Below, one piece after another: positions 23,254 to 33,692 of a DNA stretch of 64,000 nucleotides. The notes under the pieces were generated by a model. It had not been told where the DNA came from. It worked only from the letters and a program-made list of their open reading frames with translations, and ran no database searches. Numbering within the stretch: the stretch's first letter is position 1; each line of letters begins with the position of its first letter. The stretch is from Membranipora membranacea (taxonomy: Eukaryota; Bryozoa; Gymnolaemata; Cheilostomatida; Membraniporidae), in NCBI GenBank assembly GCA_914767715.1, contig OU612068.1, positions 22,258,001 through 22,322,000 of the forward strand. Direction: 5' to 3'. A program made the position numbers and the translations under genes.

Positions 23254-23277
23254 CACACATGTTAAGTCACATCAATG
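23254..23277 (+). promoter_or_regulatory. Conserved upstream block, copy 5
   Basis: Core GTTAAGTCACATCAATG lies about 130 bases before the start codon. The same core occurs before copies 6 and 7 and, diverged, before copy 1. A second shared block (GGGCACTGTGACAAAAAC) lies just before the ATG of copies 5 and 6. Candidate promoter elements. Confidence 0.4.
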
Positions 23278-23400
23278 CGATATTAACGGTATTCAATCAA
23301 TGGTTTTAGGCCCAGGGAATAACCTCATGTCACAATTTCTTTGATAGTAGATCTTAGATGATCTGACACTCCGTTTGGGCACTGTGACAAAAACATAGCC

Positions 23401-25067
23401 ATGTATTTGACTGTTGCATTGTATATTTGCATCGCATTTGTCACCGTATCAGTGAACGGTAGAGAATTGGTCATTGAAGACAAACTAGCATCACAACAGA
23501 TAAAGGATTTGAAGGCTGCAGGTTATGACCCAGCTAGACTAGATCACCATACTCAACTCAAAGTGTTTCTCTACACATGGCTGGCTATGGAAAGAGCAGA
23601 AGGAGGGTAGGTATTATATGCATGTAGTTCAAGGGGTGGCATAGGGGCACTGTTACCGCTTCAAAATTCATCACCATCACAATTGACTTTTTACTGCGAG
23701 CATCCTCACTTTTCTCAAACTCAAACTGGACTGCAAGGTTTCTGGTCTTGAGGAAATTACGAATAGTTAATGTCACATGATCAATCTATTTATGGTGGGA
23801 GTTGTGCTGACCTGTCTGAAGTAAGATTTCCTTATTGGCGGTTTCGGTCGACCAAAACCGCCATGCAAAACAAGACAAGTATGATGTACAGCTACAGTGG
23901 CGGTTTTGGTCAGACCAAACATGCCATTTGATTTAGAAATTGACTGAATCACGAATTACAGGCACTTGGGATAATTATGTGGGAAAAATTGGCGGTTTTG
24001 GTCAACAGTACTCTACAAACCAGGCTCAATTTGGTATCCCAACCCAGTGTCGCTGTCTTAATTTTCACCAAACTACATTACAAATGAGTATGACAAGCAT
24101 AACTCATCGTGTCTTCTGAATCATGTGTGATATTTCCTTTCTAGGCTTTGCCACAGCTGTGTAATAGCTGATGCAGTGTGTGCTTCATTTACAAGTAAAG
24201 CTCAACATTATAAGCAGATCGGACATGCAGCTTGGACAACTGTATGGACTGCCAATGCTGCCCCTTGGTGTGACAAGAGCAATACCGCCTTCTGTAAGGG
24301 TGGACCCGTCATATGCTGTACAGGATGGAGCAAAGTGATGTCAATTTGTACAAGTAAGTCATTGATTTAGTAGGGTCATGTCTTGCATGATTTTCTTACC
24401 CCTGGATATGATTTTGGTTCCAATCAACCTCGCCTGTTTCCACAAGCTTGATTGTTGATTTATAAGTGTATCACGTCACACATCACAAAAGCATTGAATG
24501 ATAAAATTGTTCTCAGCTTTTCAAAGATATGATGGTCAGCTGGAAGTCTGTTTAGCTGCAAGTTGTTATCTGATATGACACTACCCTCACAGCTCTCCAT
24601 TAATTGATGTCTATGACGACCTAGCTGCCGTATTTAAAAGTTGCCATTTTTGAATTTTTAATAGTGGCATTAATTTTAGCAGAGTATTGTGTTGTATAAA
24701 GTTACAACATTACTACTACATACTGCATTTTGTTCACAATATGTAGTATTTTCTTTTTCATCCCAAACTTATCAAGTGCCAGCTTTCATTCCCGATAAGT
24801 GTACAAAAGCAGAAACCCCTACGTACAATTCTCAATTATTGTTGAACATATGTTGCAGTGTCTAAAAGGTTTTTGTAGGCGTTTTGATTTATTAGCGAAC
24901 ATCAGTCCAAAAGTTATTTTTTATTATCATTGTTATAAAATTTGGTTCAGGACCTAAAATCATCATAACCTCTTGCGTTACTTACAGGAGATAACTGGTA
25001 CAATGGTCAAGATGGTACGAGTGTGAAAGCTACTGCTGCTGAGATTACAAGGATTATCAAAGTCTGA
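23401..25067 (+). CDS. Array copy 5: secreted eight-cysteine protein, intact
   Basis: Coding exons 23401-23606, 24145-24353 and 24988-25067 encode 164 residues. The start ATG follows the shared block ending ACATAGCC. The signal peptide (MYLTVALYICIAFVTVSVNG) is followed by RELVIEDKLASQQIKDLKAAGY, FLYTWLAMERAEGG, the cysteine block C-x2-C-x6-C-x29-C-x7-C-x6-CC-x9-C and the WYNG...SVKAT tail. All splice sites are canonical and no stop interrupts the frame. Copies 6 and 7 are close relatives of this copy, alike in introns and flanks, so a segment of about 2.5-2.7 kb was duplicated twice. This is the only clearly intact member of that subgroup. Probably a secreted disulfide-rich protein; role unknown. 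Confidence 0.85.
23836..23863. repeat. Palindrome in intron 1 of copy 5
   Basis: A 28-bp near-perfect palindrome made of GGCGGTTTCGGTC and its inverse GACCAAAACCGCC. Two further direct GGCGGTTTTGGTC sites lie near 23897 and 23992. The cluster is not seen at the matching place in copies 6 and 7. It may be a small inserted element or a protein-binding cluster. Confidence 0.5.
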
Positions 25068-25225
25068 AGATTGATTAAACACGGAAAAAAGAATGTTTAC
25101 ACAATGAAGACCTACGCGATCGAAAGCATTGCCTGTGTCTGTGCCATTCACAAGGAGACAAAAAAAACAATGTTCTCACGGATCCATGTTGTCTATCATG
25201 CATCAATTTTATTGATTTAATACAG

Positions 25226-25231
25226 AATAAA
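25226..25231 (+). terminator. Poly(A) signal of copy 5
   Basis: AATAAA about 160 bases after the stop, within a block (GAATAAATATGTTT) shared with copy 6. Confidence 0.5.
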
Positions 25232-25749
25232 TATGTTTGCAAAAGCAAAACCTAACTGCAAAAAATTTTCCAGTGTTGGTGCTATTTACATGGAGACAAA
25301 AATAGTATTTTTGCCACAGATCCATTTAGTCCATCATTCTACAATTTGGTGCAGTCTGCAAAAGAGAGGCAACTCCCATTGTTTATTATAACACGCAATG
25401 AAAGCCGGCGTTAAATGAGTGTTGTCCCGGAACACTTTAAAAAGAACTGCATTCTATAGCTTAGATTTCAGAATAACCAGAACATGATCTAGTTTATGTG
25501 TATCATGTCATGTTACAACTTTCCATGTCGAGTACGAAATAAACGAACTAAGGCTTATCGATGCTTCTTCTGTTGGGAATGAGCAATGAGTGGAGGAGTA
25601 GGGCTTCATGAAACAATACTTGGGTAAAAAAGCCATTACGTCAAGAATCAGATCATCAGCATTCCTTTCTACACACCGAAGACTCACAGAACTAGACTTG
25701 TTGCACAAACATCTATATAAAACCAGGTTATGCATGATCAGATAATACT

Positions 25750-25773
25750 CACACATGTTAAGTCACATCAATG
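25750..25773 (+). promoter_or_regulatory. Conserved upstream block, copy 6
   Basis: Core GTTAAGTCACATCAATG lies about 155-177 bases before the ATG, identical to the blocks of copies 5 and 7. Confidence 0.4.
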
Positions 25774-25926
25774 AGATATTAGTGGCATTCATTGGTATGG
25801 AATTATATATACCTCAGTGGTGGCATTCAATCAACAGTTTTAGGCCAAAGAAATAACTCCATGTTACAGTATCATTGAGAGTAGATCTTAGACACTCTGT
25901 TTGGGCACTGTGACAAAAACTTTGCC

Positions 25927-27919
25927 ATGTATTTGACTGTTGCATTTTATATTTGCATTGCATTTACCGCTGTATTAGTGAACGGTAGAGAATTGTTCAT
26001 TGAAGACAAGCAAGCGGCACAACAGATTAAGGATTTGAAGGCTGCAGGTTATGACCCAGCTAGACTAGATCACCACACTCAACTCAAAGTGTTTCTCTAC
26101 ACATGGCTGTCTATGGAAAAAGCAGAAGGAGGGTAGGTATTATATGCACGTAGTTCTAGGGTCACAGGCGTCATGAAAAATCTTTTGTCAGGTGTAAGCA
26201 AATTCATGTAAATTTTGTGAGAAAACAGACAAAATTGATTAACATGCTTTGTTAACATATTCAGAGGGAGATCGAATGCCATTTTTAATCATCATCTTTG
26301 AAGCTTGAGAGAGTTATCCTCCCTTGGATACAGGATCTGGGACATATAAGTACTCATGCCGCACCGAATTCCCATGCCCACCGGAAACCCGGCTACCCTT
26401 TGAATAGAAGAGGCAGAGTAAGGAGTACTTTTTACTGCGCGTTGGGTGTGCAACACATAGTGGACCCCCGGTATTTTTAGTCCCATCCTGCAGAACCTGG
26501 CTAGGATAAATGGTGTGCCAGCACCAAAACAGAAATGACTGCCAGCACCGGGAATTAAACTTTGTACCTCAAATATTGAAACCCTGTACCCTTAACTATT
26601 AGACCACTCATGACTCCTAAACAACAAGCAATGAAAGAAGAAATAAAAAGAAATTTAAAAAGTTTCTATTTTATTTAATTTTTTTGCTAGTGAATGTTCC
26701 TCTGTTCGTAAGTGTTCAGGAGCCTCTGCTAGGGGTGACAGAGAGGTAGCGGCTGCTACCATGATGATATAACCGAATCAAAGTCCTTTTCACAACAAGA
26801 AACAACCCTATAATTTCAATGAGACTCTGTTCGGACTTCTTCTAAAACCTTTCAAATTATGGTGCTGGTTACTAACTCAATTTGACATCCCATTGTTGCT
26901 GTCTTAATGCTCATCTAACTACATTACCAGTAATTATGACAAGCATAACTCATCATGTCATCTGAATCCTTTGTGATATTTTGTTTCTAGACTTTGCCAC
27001 AGCTGTGTAGCAGCTGATGCTGTTTGTCTCTCATGGACAGCTTTATCTCAGCAGTTTACGCAGCTTTGAAATGCATTTTTGGCAACGATTTGGACTGCAA
27101 ATGCTGCACCATTCTGTGACAAGAGCAATGTCGCTGTTTGCAATAGTGGACCCGTAGTATGCTGCACTGGGTGGAGCAAAGTGATGTCATTATGTATAAG
27201 TAAGTCTTCTGATTGAGTAGGGTCATGTCTTGCATGATTTTGTTAAGTCTAAATATGATTTTGGTTCAAATCAACCTTTCCTCTTTCCACAAGCTTCATT
27301 GATCGTTATGGGTGTTACACGTCACATCATAAAAACATTGAATGATAAAATGGTTTAAGTTATTTCAAAGATATTATGGTGAACTGGAAGAATCTGTTTG
27401 CCTGCCAGTTGTTATCTTCCCTCCCATTCATGTTAAGACACTTCCTTCGCAGCTCCTCATTGATTGATGTCTATGACGGCCTAGCTGCCGTGTTGAAAAA
27501 AATTGCATTTTCAATATTTTTAAACGGCGGACATTTTTTAAAAAATGACATTTATTTATGCGGTGCGGTGTTTGGTGTTCTGTTGTGTGTTAGACTTCCC
27601 ACACAATATGCAGTTTTTATTCATCCCAAACTATTAAGTCCCAGCTTTTATTCCAGCAAACTGAACAAAAATTGAAACCCCTAGGTACAATTTGCATGTA
27701 TTGTTATGCACAAGTTGAAGTGTGTAAATAGTTTTTGTAGGCATTTTTCAGTCCATAATTTATTTCATTTCAATGTTTACTTTGGTTTTGAGCATCAAAT
27801 CATGAAAATCAATCATCATAACCTCTTGCTATTTTACAGGGGATAATTGGTACAATGGTAAAGACGGTACGAGTGTGAAAGCTACTGTTGCTGAGATTTC
27901 AAGGATTATCAAAGTCTGA
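25927..27919 (+). pseudogene. Array copy 6: one nonsense codon in exon 2
   Basis: Exons 25927-26132, 26991-27199 and 27840-27919 keep the family layout, canonical splice sites and all eight cysteine codons. Exon 2, however, has an in-frame TGA at 27067-27069. Copies 5 and 7 both have GGA (Gly) there, so a single G-to-T change explains it. The product would stop after three cysteines, lacking the CC motif and tail. Everything downstream is still well preserved, so the change is recent, or it could be an allele or sequencing error. Intron 1 contains a SINE. A poly(A) signal lies at 27937. Confidence 0.8.
26290..26617 (-). mobile_element. tRNA-derived SINE in intron 1 of copy 6
   Basis: On the minus strand the element starts near 26617 with a tRNA-like head: an A-box-like GTGGTCTAATAGTTAAGG and a degraded B-box-like TTTAATTCCC. 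A body of about 250 bases follows and ends near 26290 in a short GATGATGATT tail. That layout (polymerase III head, unrelated body, simple tail) is typical of SINEs. It is absent from the matching introns of copies 5 and 7, so it arrived after the duplication. Target duplications were not resolved. Confidence 0.65.
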
Positions 27920-27936
27920 AGATTTATTTATTACGG

Positions 27937-27942
27937 AATAAA
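27937..27942 (+). terminator. Poly(A) signal of copy 6
   Basis: AATAAA 18 bases after the copy 6 stop, in the block shared with copies 5 and 7. Confidence 0.5.
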
Positions 27943-28467
27943 TATGTTTACACAAGTAAGACCTGACTGAGAAATCTTTGCCTGTGTTTGTGCCATTTAC
28001 CACAGGGATACAAAAATAGTAATGTTGCCACAGACCTATTTAGTCTAGATCAATTGCAATTCGTTGCAGTCTGAAAAGGGGAGGCAACTCTCTTTGTTTG
28101 TTATAACACGCAATGAAAGCGGACTTTACATGAGAGTTTGACCCTGAACAATTTAAAAAGAACTGTATTCTATAGCTTAGATTTAAGAATAACCAGAACT
28201 TCTAACGTCTCATGTGAGAACCTCCCATGTCAAGTTGGAAATAACACTAACTAACGCTTATCGATGCTTCTTCTGTTGGGAATGAGTAGGTGAGGGGCAG
28301 GGCTTCATGAAACAAGATCTTGTGTAAAAAATGTCATTCCATCAGGATTAGGACCATGAGTAGGAGCGAAACTCTACACCAATCTTCGAAGACAGAATTG
28401 TCGAACCAAACTAGAACTGTTGCACTGGCATCCACATAATACCGATAATGCATGTTCAGTTAATATT

Positions 28468-28491
28468 CACACATGTTAAGTCACATCAATG
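28468..28491 (+). promoter_or_regulatory. Conserved upstream block, copy 7
   Basis: Core GTTAAGTCACATCAATG lies about 140-160 bases before the former ATG of copy 7. Only the distal block is conserved; the proximal GGGCACTGTGAC block seen in copies 5 and 6 is degraded. Confidence 0.35.
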
Positions 28492-28627
28492 AGAGGTTTA
28501 TGACATTCAATCGACGGTATGTATGATCATAGGCTCAGGGATCAACTTCCTGTCATACTGTGATATTAGGAGGAGTTCTTGGTTGATCATACACTCTGTT
28601 CAGTCACTTCTTTCAGTAAAGCTTGCC

Positions 28628-30095
28628 ATGTGTTTTACTATTTACATTTTATATTTGCATTGCATTTACCGCTGTATATGTGAACAGTAGAGAAATAGTC
28701 ATCGATGACAAGCTAGCATTTCAACAGATAAAGGATTTGAAGGCTGCAGGTTATGACCCAGCTAGACTAGATCACCACACTCAGCTTAAAGTGTTTCTCT
28801 ACACATGGCTGTCTATGGAAAGAGCAGAAGGAGGGTAGGTGCTACACGCAAGTAATCGTCGGGGTGGCAGAGGGGCACTGTTATTACCGCTACAAAATTC
28901 ATCATCATCAGAATTCACTCTGTACTTCGAGTTCACTTTCTCAAACTGAACGGTTCAGGGCATAAACATAAAAATACTTACTTATATATATATAAATACT
29001 CATTTATATGTTTATGATTCTGGGTCACTATCTTGAAATTCTGAATTATAATCACAATCCTTTTAAAGCTCACTAAACTACTGTTGCCTTAGTGTCAAGT
29101 GAGGGGTGCAGACTGCCGAAGCCCGGTCTAGTATGTACACTAATGTGTGTCCTTTGGAAACAATGTGATATTTCGTTTCTAGGCTTTGCCACAGCTGTGC
29201 ATCTGTTGATGCAGTGTGTATTACATATACATTTATAGCTCAACAATTTGCTCTGCTTGGAAATGCACCTTTGGTAACTAGTTGGACTGCCGCTGCTGCC
29301 CCTTTTTGTGACAAGAGCAACATCGCCCTTTGTAAGAATGGACCAGTAATATGTTGTCCCGGATGGAGCAAAGTGATGTCATTATGTATAAATAAGTCAT
29401 CTGAATGTACAGGGTGCTGTCTTGATAAAAATACATAGCAGGCTTTTTGTGGGGATATGCAATCAGTAAAATACCTTGTGTCAGGATCTGAATAAAGCTA
29501 AAAATCTGGCAGCATTCACGCTACGCATTGATTGACGTCCCAGTAACCTCCTTCAAAACTCAGGCAAGCTTCTTGCCAAAAGTTTTCAAGGGTTGGCTGT
29601 TATCTATTTTAAACTTTTGGAGCAATCAAAGATGAAAAATGTGTTTCAGCAACCATTCATAAATAGCCATACGCTTGTTCAGGGTAAGATATGCTCCCCT
29701 CATCATTATAATAAATACATATACAATATATAAATATATAATATATATGTATATATATATATCGGTGCTTGCGGCTTGTCAGCCTCTGATCGTGTATACT
29801 TAGGGAATTTGTCTGTGGTGGATGAGAATCATCAATCGGATCAAAACCCCTGCGTACCATTTTCATTTATTGTTGTGCGTAAGTTGTAGTGTGAATATAT
29901 ATAGATTTTATAGGCATTGATTAAACATATAAATACAAATACAAATATTTCATCTCAACGTAAACTTTGGTTTTTAACATCGAGTAATCACCAATGGCCT
30001 CTTGCTATTTTACAGGGGATGACTGGTACAATGGTCGAGATGGTACGAGTGTGAAAGCTACCGTTGCTGCGATTTTAAGGGTTATCAAAGTCTGA
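28628..30095 (+). pseudogene. Array copy 7: frameshifted start, lost splice donor
   Basis: Exons at 28628-28834, 29183-29391 and 30016-30095 match copies 5 and 6, and the exon 2 cysteine codons are intact. Three lesions are visible. First, the signal-peptide region has one extra base, so the ATG at 28628 runs into TAG after 20 codons and no other in-frame ATG precedes it. Second, the intron 2 donor reads ATAAGT where copy 6 has GTAAGT, so normal splicing should fail. Third, the AATAAA of its sisters is AATATA at 30113. Exons 2 and 3 remain readable, so decay is recent. It is unlikely to make the family protein. Confidence 0.8.
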
Positions 30096-30448
30096 AGATC
30101 GATTTAATACGGAATATATATGTTTAGCCCTTACTGAGACAGCTTTGCATGTGTCTGTGCTATTTACCGAAGAATGTAAATAATAATGTTCTCATAGAGC
30201 TATTATGTTTATCATGCTGCTGCAAAGAGGAGGTGACTCCCATTGTTTGTTATGTCCCGCAACGATGTAAGAGAACGTTACATAAGCATTTAACCAAGGA
30301 GTTGGAAACTAACTGGTTGTTAGAGAGGAATCACTTTTTGATAGGAGGGGGTAACTCTCTGCAAGTGAGACAACATTAACGACTTTGAAACAGATGCATA
30401 CTTCTGTAACGCCACATTCTATGCATGAACTGTATTAGACTCACTAAC

Positions 30449-31786
30449 CTCACAAATAAGAATGAGACAAGAGGGCGGTTATCTGCCATCCTGTGATTAA
30501 CAGTCATATAGCTTCCAAGGTCCTTAGTCATTGCCACTGCTTTTTGACCGTAAACTTTGATGATCATGTCACTACTTAAGATGGGTAAATGCAGTGAAGG
30601 GTCAGCTAATTCTCCATTTAGGTACATGAGAAACTGCTTCCATGCCGTTGAGGCACACCTTGGCACCGGGCAATGTAATAATTCATTATTCATATCATAG
30701 TGGGCTGTCCATGTCTTTGGTGACCTATATTGAATATTTGAAAAAAATAATTTAGAAGCATCAATTTACTCGAAAGTTAGAAAGGGCATACAGGGGTTTA
30801 TACCGGGTTAGAAAGACAACTTTATCAATATAATCTTCCAGCGAGTCTTTTGGCCGCCTATGGACGAGACAGTCACTGAAAAGCACTGCAATGCTGGAGG
30901 TTAGTTGTATCACCCTTGCGCTCAATTAGTATAAGTTGAAAGGTTCCATTGAAATGCATGATGACAATGCATGTTTACAGCTGTCGAAGGATAACTCCGA
31001 ATTTTGGAAGGTTTGTGGGTTCTTCCTTCAAAGACTTAGTAATCTACCCAAATGCTTACAAGCGCTGTTTGCAGTGGCCTCATGTTAACATAATACACTC
31101 GATGTACACTACATACACACGATGAGAAGTCAAGATGAGTCTCTTGCCCTCTGCTACACTCATGCAAACCGAAAAAGACAATACATGACTGCAGACTGTT
31201 AATTCATATAGCTCAAGTTCTTCAAAATATGTTTGATATGACTCCAAAAGTTGAATGATGGACCTGTTAAGGTGGAAACCAAGTTGGCAAGACTTACATA
31301 TCAATGTGTTTGTTCTTGCGGCAGAACCTCTTTATCCTCATTTTCCTCCTTTTCTGTATAGCGGCTGCTTGATGAGGTGATAGCACCAAATTTGGAGATT
31401 CATAATCTGCTCGGCCAAGAAGGAACTGCAATATATACATATGGGAAGTTTCAGGTGTGCCTCTTTTGGTATTACTAATTGCTACTTGATAATAGAAATC
31501 TGCGGCATTTGTATGGACCTCTTGGAGATTTATAATTTTGGAAAATAAATGAGGGGATTTTACCCTACAACCCCTCCTTCCGAACCTTTCAGTAGAGAAA
31601 CATCAAAACAAACCTTACCGCTCGGATACTAGGGCTACGCCCTAGGACGATGTTGATATCCTTTTTCTCTGTAGACGATATACTCATCCTTATGGTCGTG
31701 TAAGAGACCAGCATTACCGTTGCTATCCTGAGGGATAGCTGACTCCACCATCCTGTGTTACTTTTGCGGCGCTTCTGTAATTTCAT
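30449..31786 (-). CDS. Carbohydrate sulfotransferase (HNK-1ST/CHST-like), 3'-truncated
   Basis: Three minus-strand exons, 31786-31619, 31425-31298 and 30724-30449, join with phases 0 and 2 at consensus splice sites and encode about 190 residues. The start at 31786 gives a short basic cytoplasmic tail and one membrane segment (WWSQLSLRIATVMLVSY), a type II Golgi layout. Exon 3 contains the PAPS 5'-phosphosulfate-binding motif (CPVPRCASTAWKQFL) and ends inside the 3'-phosphate motif (FLFVR). These fit the Sulfotransferase-2 family, which transfers sulfate from PAPS to glycans. Exon 3 ends with a good donor (AGGTTAGT), but no exon for the remaining C-terminal part (RLxSxY onward) was found between it and copy 7. 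The gene is probably a fragment, unless the exons lie beyond the array. Confidence 0.65.
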
Positions 31787-33540
31787 TTGTAGATTCAAGA
31801 ATTTTCCAATTGTGTGACATCTATGTAGTAAACTGTAGCCCTTGTAGTGCTGCCATGTTTGCTTTAAAGTAACGTGTCCTGTGGTATAGTTACACACTTG
31901 AGAGTCGATGGCGCATATTGTAGCCCTTTGCAATTCAGCATTATCAATAGTTGTCATATAAAAGAAATATATATTGACATTTATTTGGTTTGCTAGCACA
32001 AGCTGGTGTATGATACTGTAGTTTCTCTTTCTGTTAGCATTGTTTTTGCTCATACAACATCTAACGTTATTGTCCTTTGTTGTCAATCATTGATTTCCTT
32101 TAAATTTATTTGTATTTATGCCTCTGTTGGCCTTTGCAAAGTGGCTAGTTTATTTGATGTCATCAATATCTACATGCTGGTTTTTCCGGATGGGTGGTAG
32201 ATTTCAGTATTAAATCCTTAGAACAAAGTGCACAGCATGAATGATTGGGAAGTAATGCGTCAGCTGAGTCCCAATATCCATATTGTGAACGGGGGAGTTT
32301 GGACGGGGCCAGGGTGCGATCTCACAGATGGGCTGGCGGCGCGTCTCTGGTCATGCGGTGGATAGCGGGTACGGCTGGCATATTTTGTCTGGGCTTTTCA
32401 TGATGTTTGTGTGGTGTTTTGTAATTAGTTGGAGGGTTGGCTGCCACTCTAGTCACAGACTATCTGGCTGACCAATGCTTTTATTTACTTTCTTTGAACA
32501 TTTATTTCTCTTAATTTACAATGTTTCTTAATAGCAAAATACAGAAAAAAAAAGCTATCTATATGACAATCAAGTTGTTGAACACACCCCTGAGGGCAGT
32601 AATCAGATAGCTAGAGAATAAGGTTTGAGACCACTCAGTAACCACCTATCCATATCTGGTTCCTACAGATTATGTTGAGAAGAATGTTTTTGATGGTCTC
32701 TGCAGATTTCTGTCTTGTGCGTTTTCACTATAAAACTTGGTGGATTTGCCTACACGTGTTCAGTAGGTAGACAACTTTGACGATCTGGTATTATGTTTGT
32801 GCGTCTGTTGCCAGTTATCTTGGGCTGCTGCTTCTCACACTTTATTTATCTGTAGTAACCTTTTCATGCCTGGATTAAATATATGGACTGGGGGAGCAAA
32901 TTATTTCGTCCATATTTGTTGATAGAACAGATACGGTGACCTCCAGTATTTACCAATTTCCAAAACTGGTAGCAAAAGCCTTCAATTTCCATACCCACAA
33001 TCAAGTCAAAACTAAACTAAATTACATCCATCATGGTATTAATCGCTCTAATTAAAGCAGCAAACCATCATTAACAAAAAACTCTACGAAGAAATTGGTT
33101 ATATAAGTTAGACGTTGATTGTACCAATGAAAACACCTGTGAATTTCCGATGGAACTGTTAGCCATTGACATCCCTCATCTCCTAGACAAACAAGGGAAA
33201 TCGGTAGTCAAGCAATCTCTCTTTTCCTATCCACCGTGTATCAAGCACTTTTTATAATCACATGTATTTAATCGAGCAGTATCGTATTACAGGTTCAAAT
33301 TTAAACTATTACTTGAAATTAAAACAGATTGAGGTTTGATATAATATAACAAATGCTCCATATGTATAATATATGAATGCAGTGTCAGTTTTTAAATGGA
33401 AATTTAAATGGCTTTTTTGTTTAGATGTTATACAAGGTTTGAATTATTTATCTCTTTTCACTCTATTTGAAAGCAATCGATAACTGCGTATGACAGATAC
33501 CTAGGAAAACCAATAACACAATTCATCTTCTAAAGAGTAT
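31787..33540. other. Intergenic, sulfotransferase to K2P gene A
   Basis: Upstream of the sulfotransferase start the minus frame stays open to 32086 without family-like sequence, probably 5' UTR. 32285-32380 is a short GC-rich patch that could mark a promoter. No other gene, RNA or repeat was recognised. A TTTATT at 33540-33545 gives a minus-strand poly(A) signal for K2P gene A. Confidence 0.4.
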
Positions 33541-33692
33541 TTATTTAGTTCGCTACTGCTCACTTAGTAAATACTTAGGAAAGACAAATGTTTAACAGAA
33601 CAATATCCATGAATCTTCTTCAGAGCTAAATCCTTAGTGTGGTCTCCAATGTTATATCTTAGCCGTTCCTCATTCCGACTGGTATAAACAAG

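Noticed and set aside
28623-28838. Continuous exon 1 frame of copy 7 starting at 28623
   Set aside because: The start codon would be TTG and an in-frame TAA precedes it; the real ATG at 28628 is in another frame.
31787-32086. N-terminal extension of the sulfotransferase frame
   Set aside because: Starting at 31786 gives a normal type II membrane protein; the upstream part has no family-like sequence.
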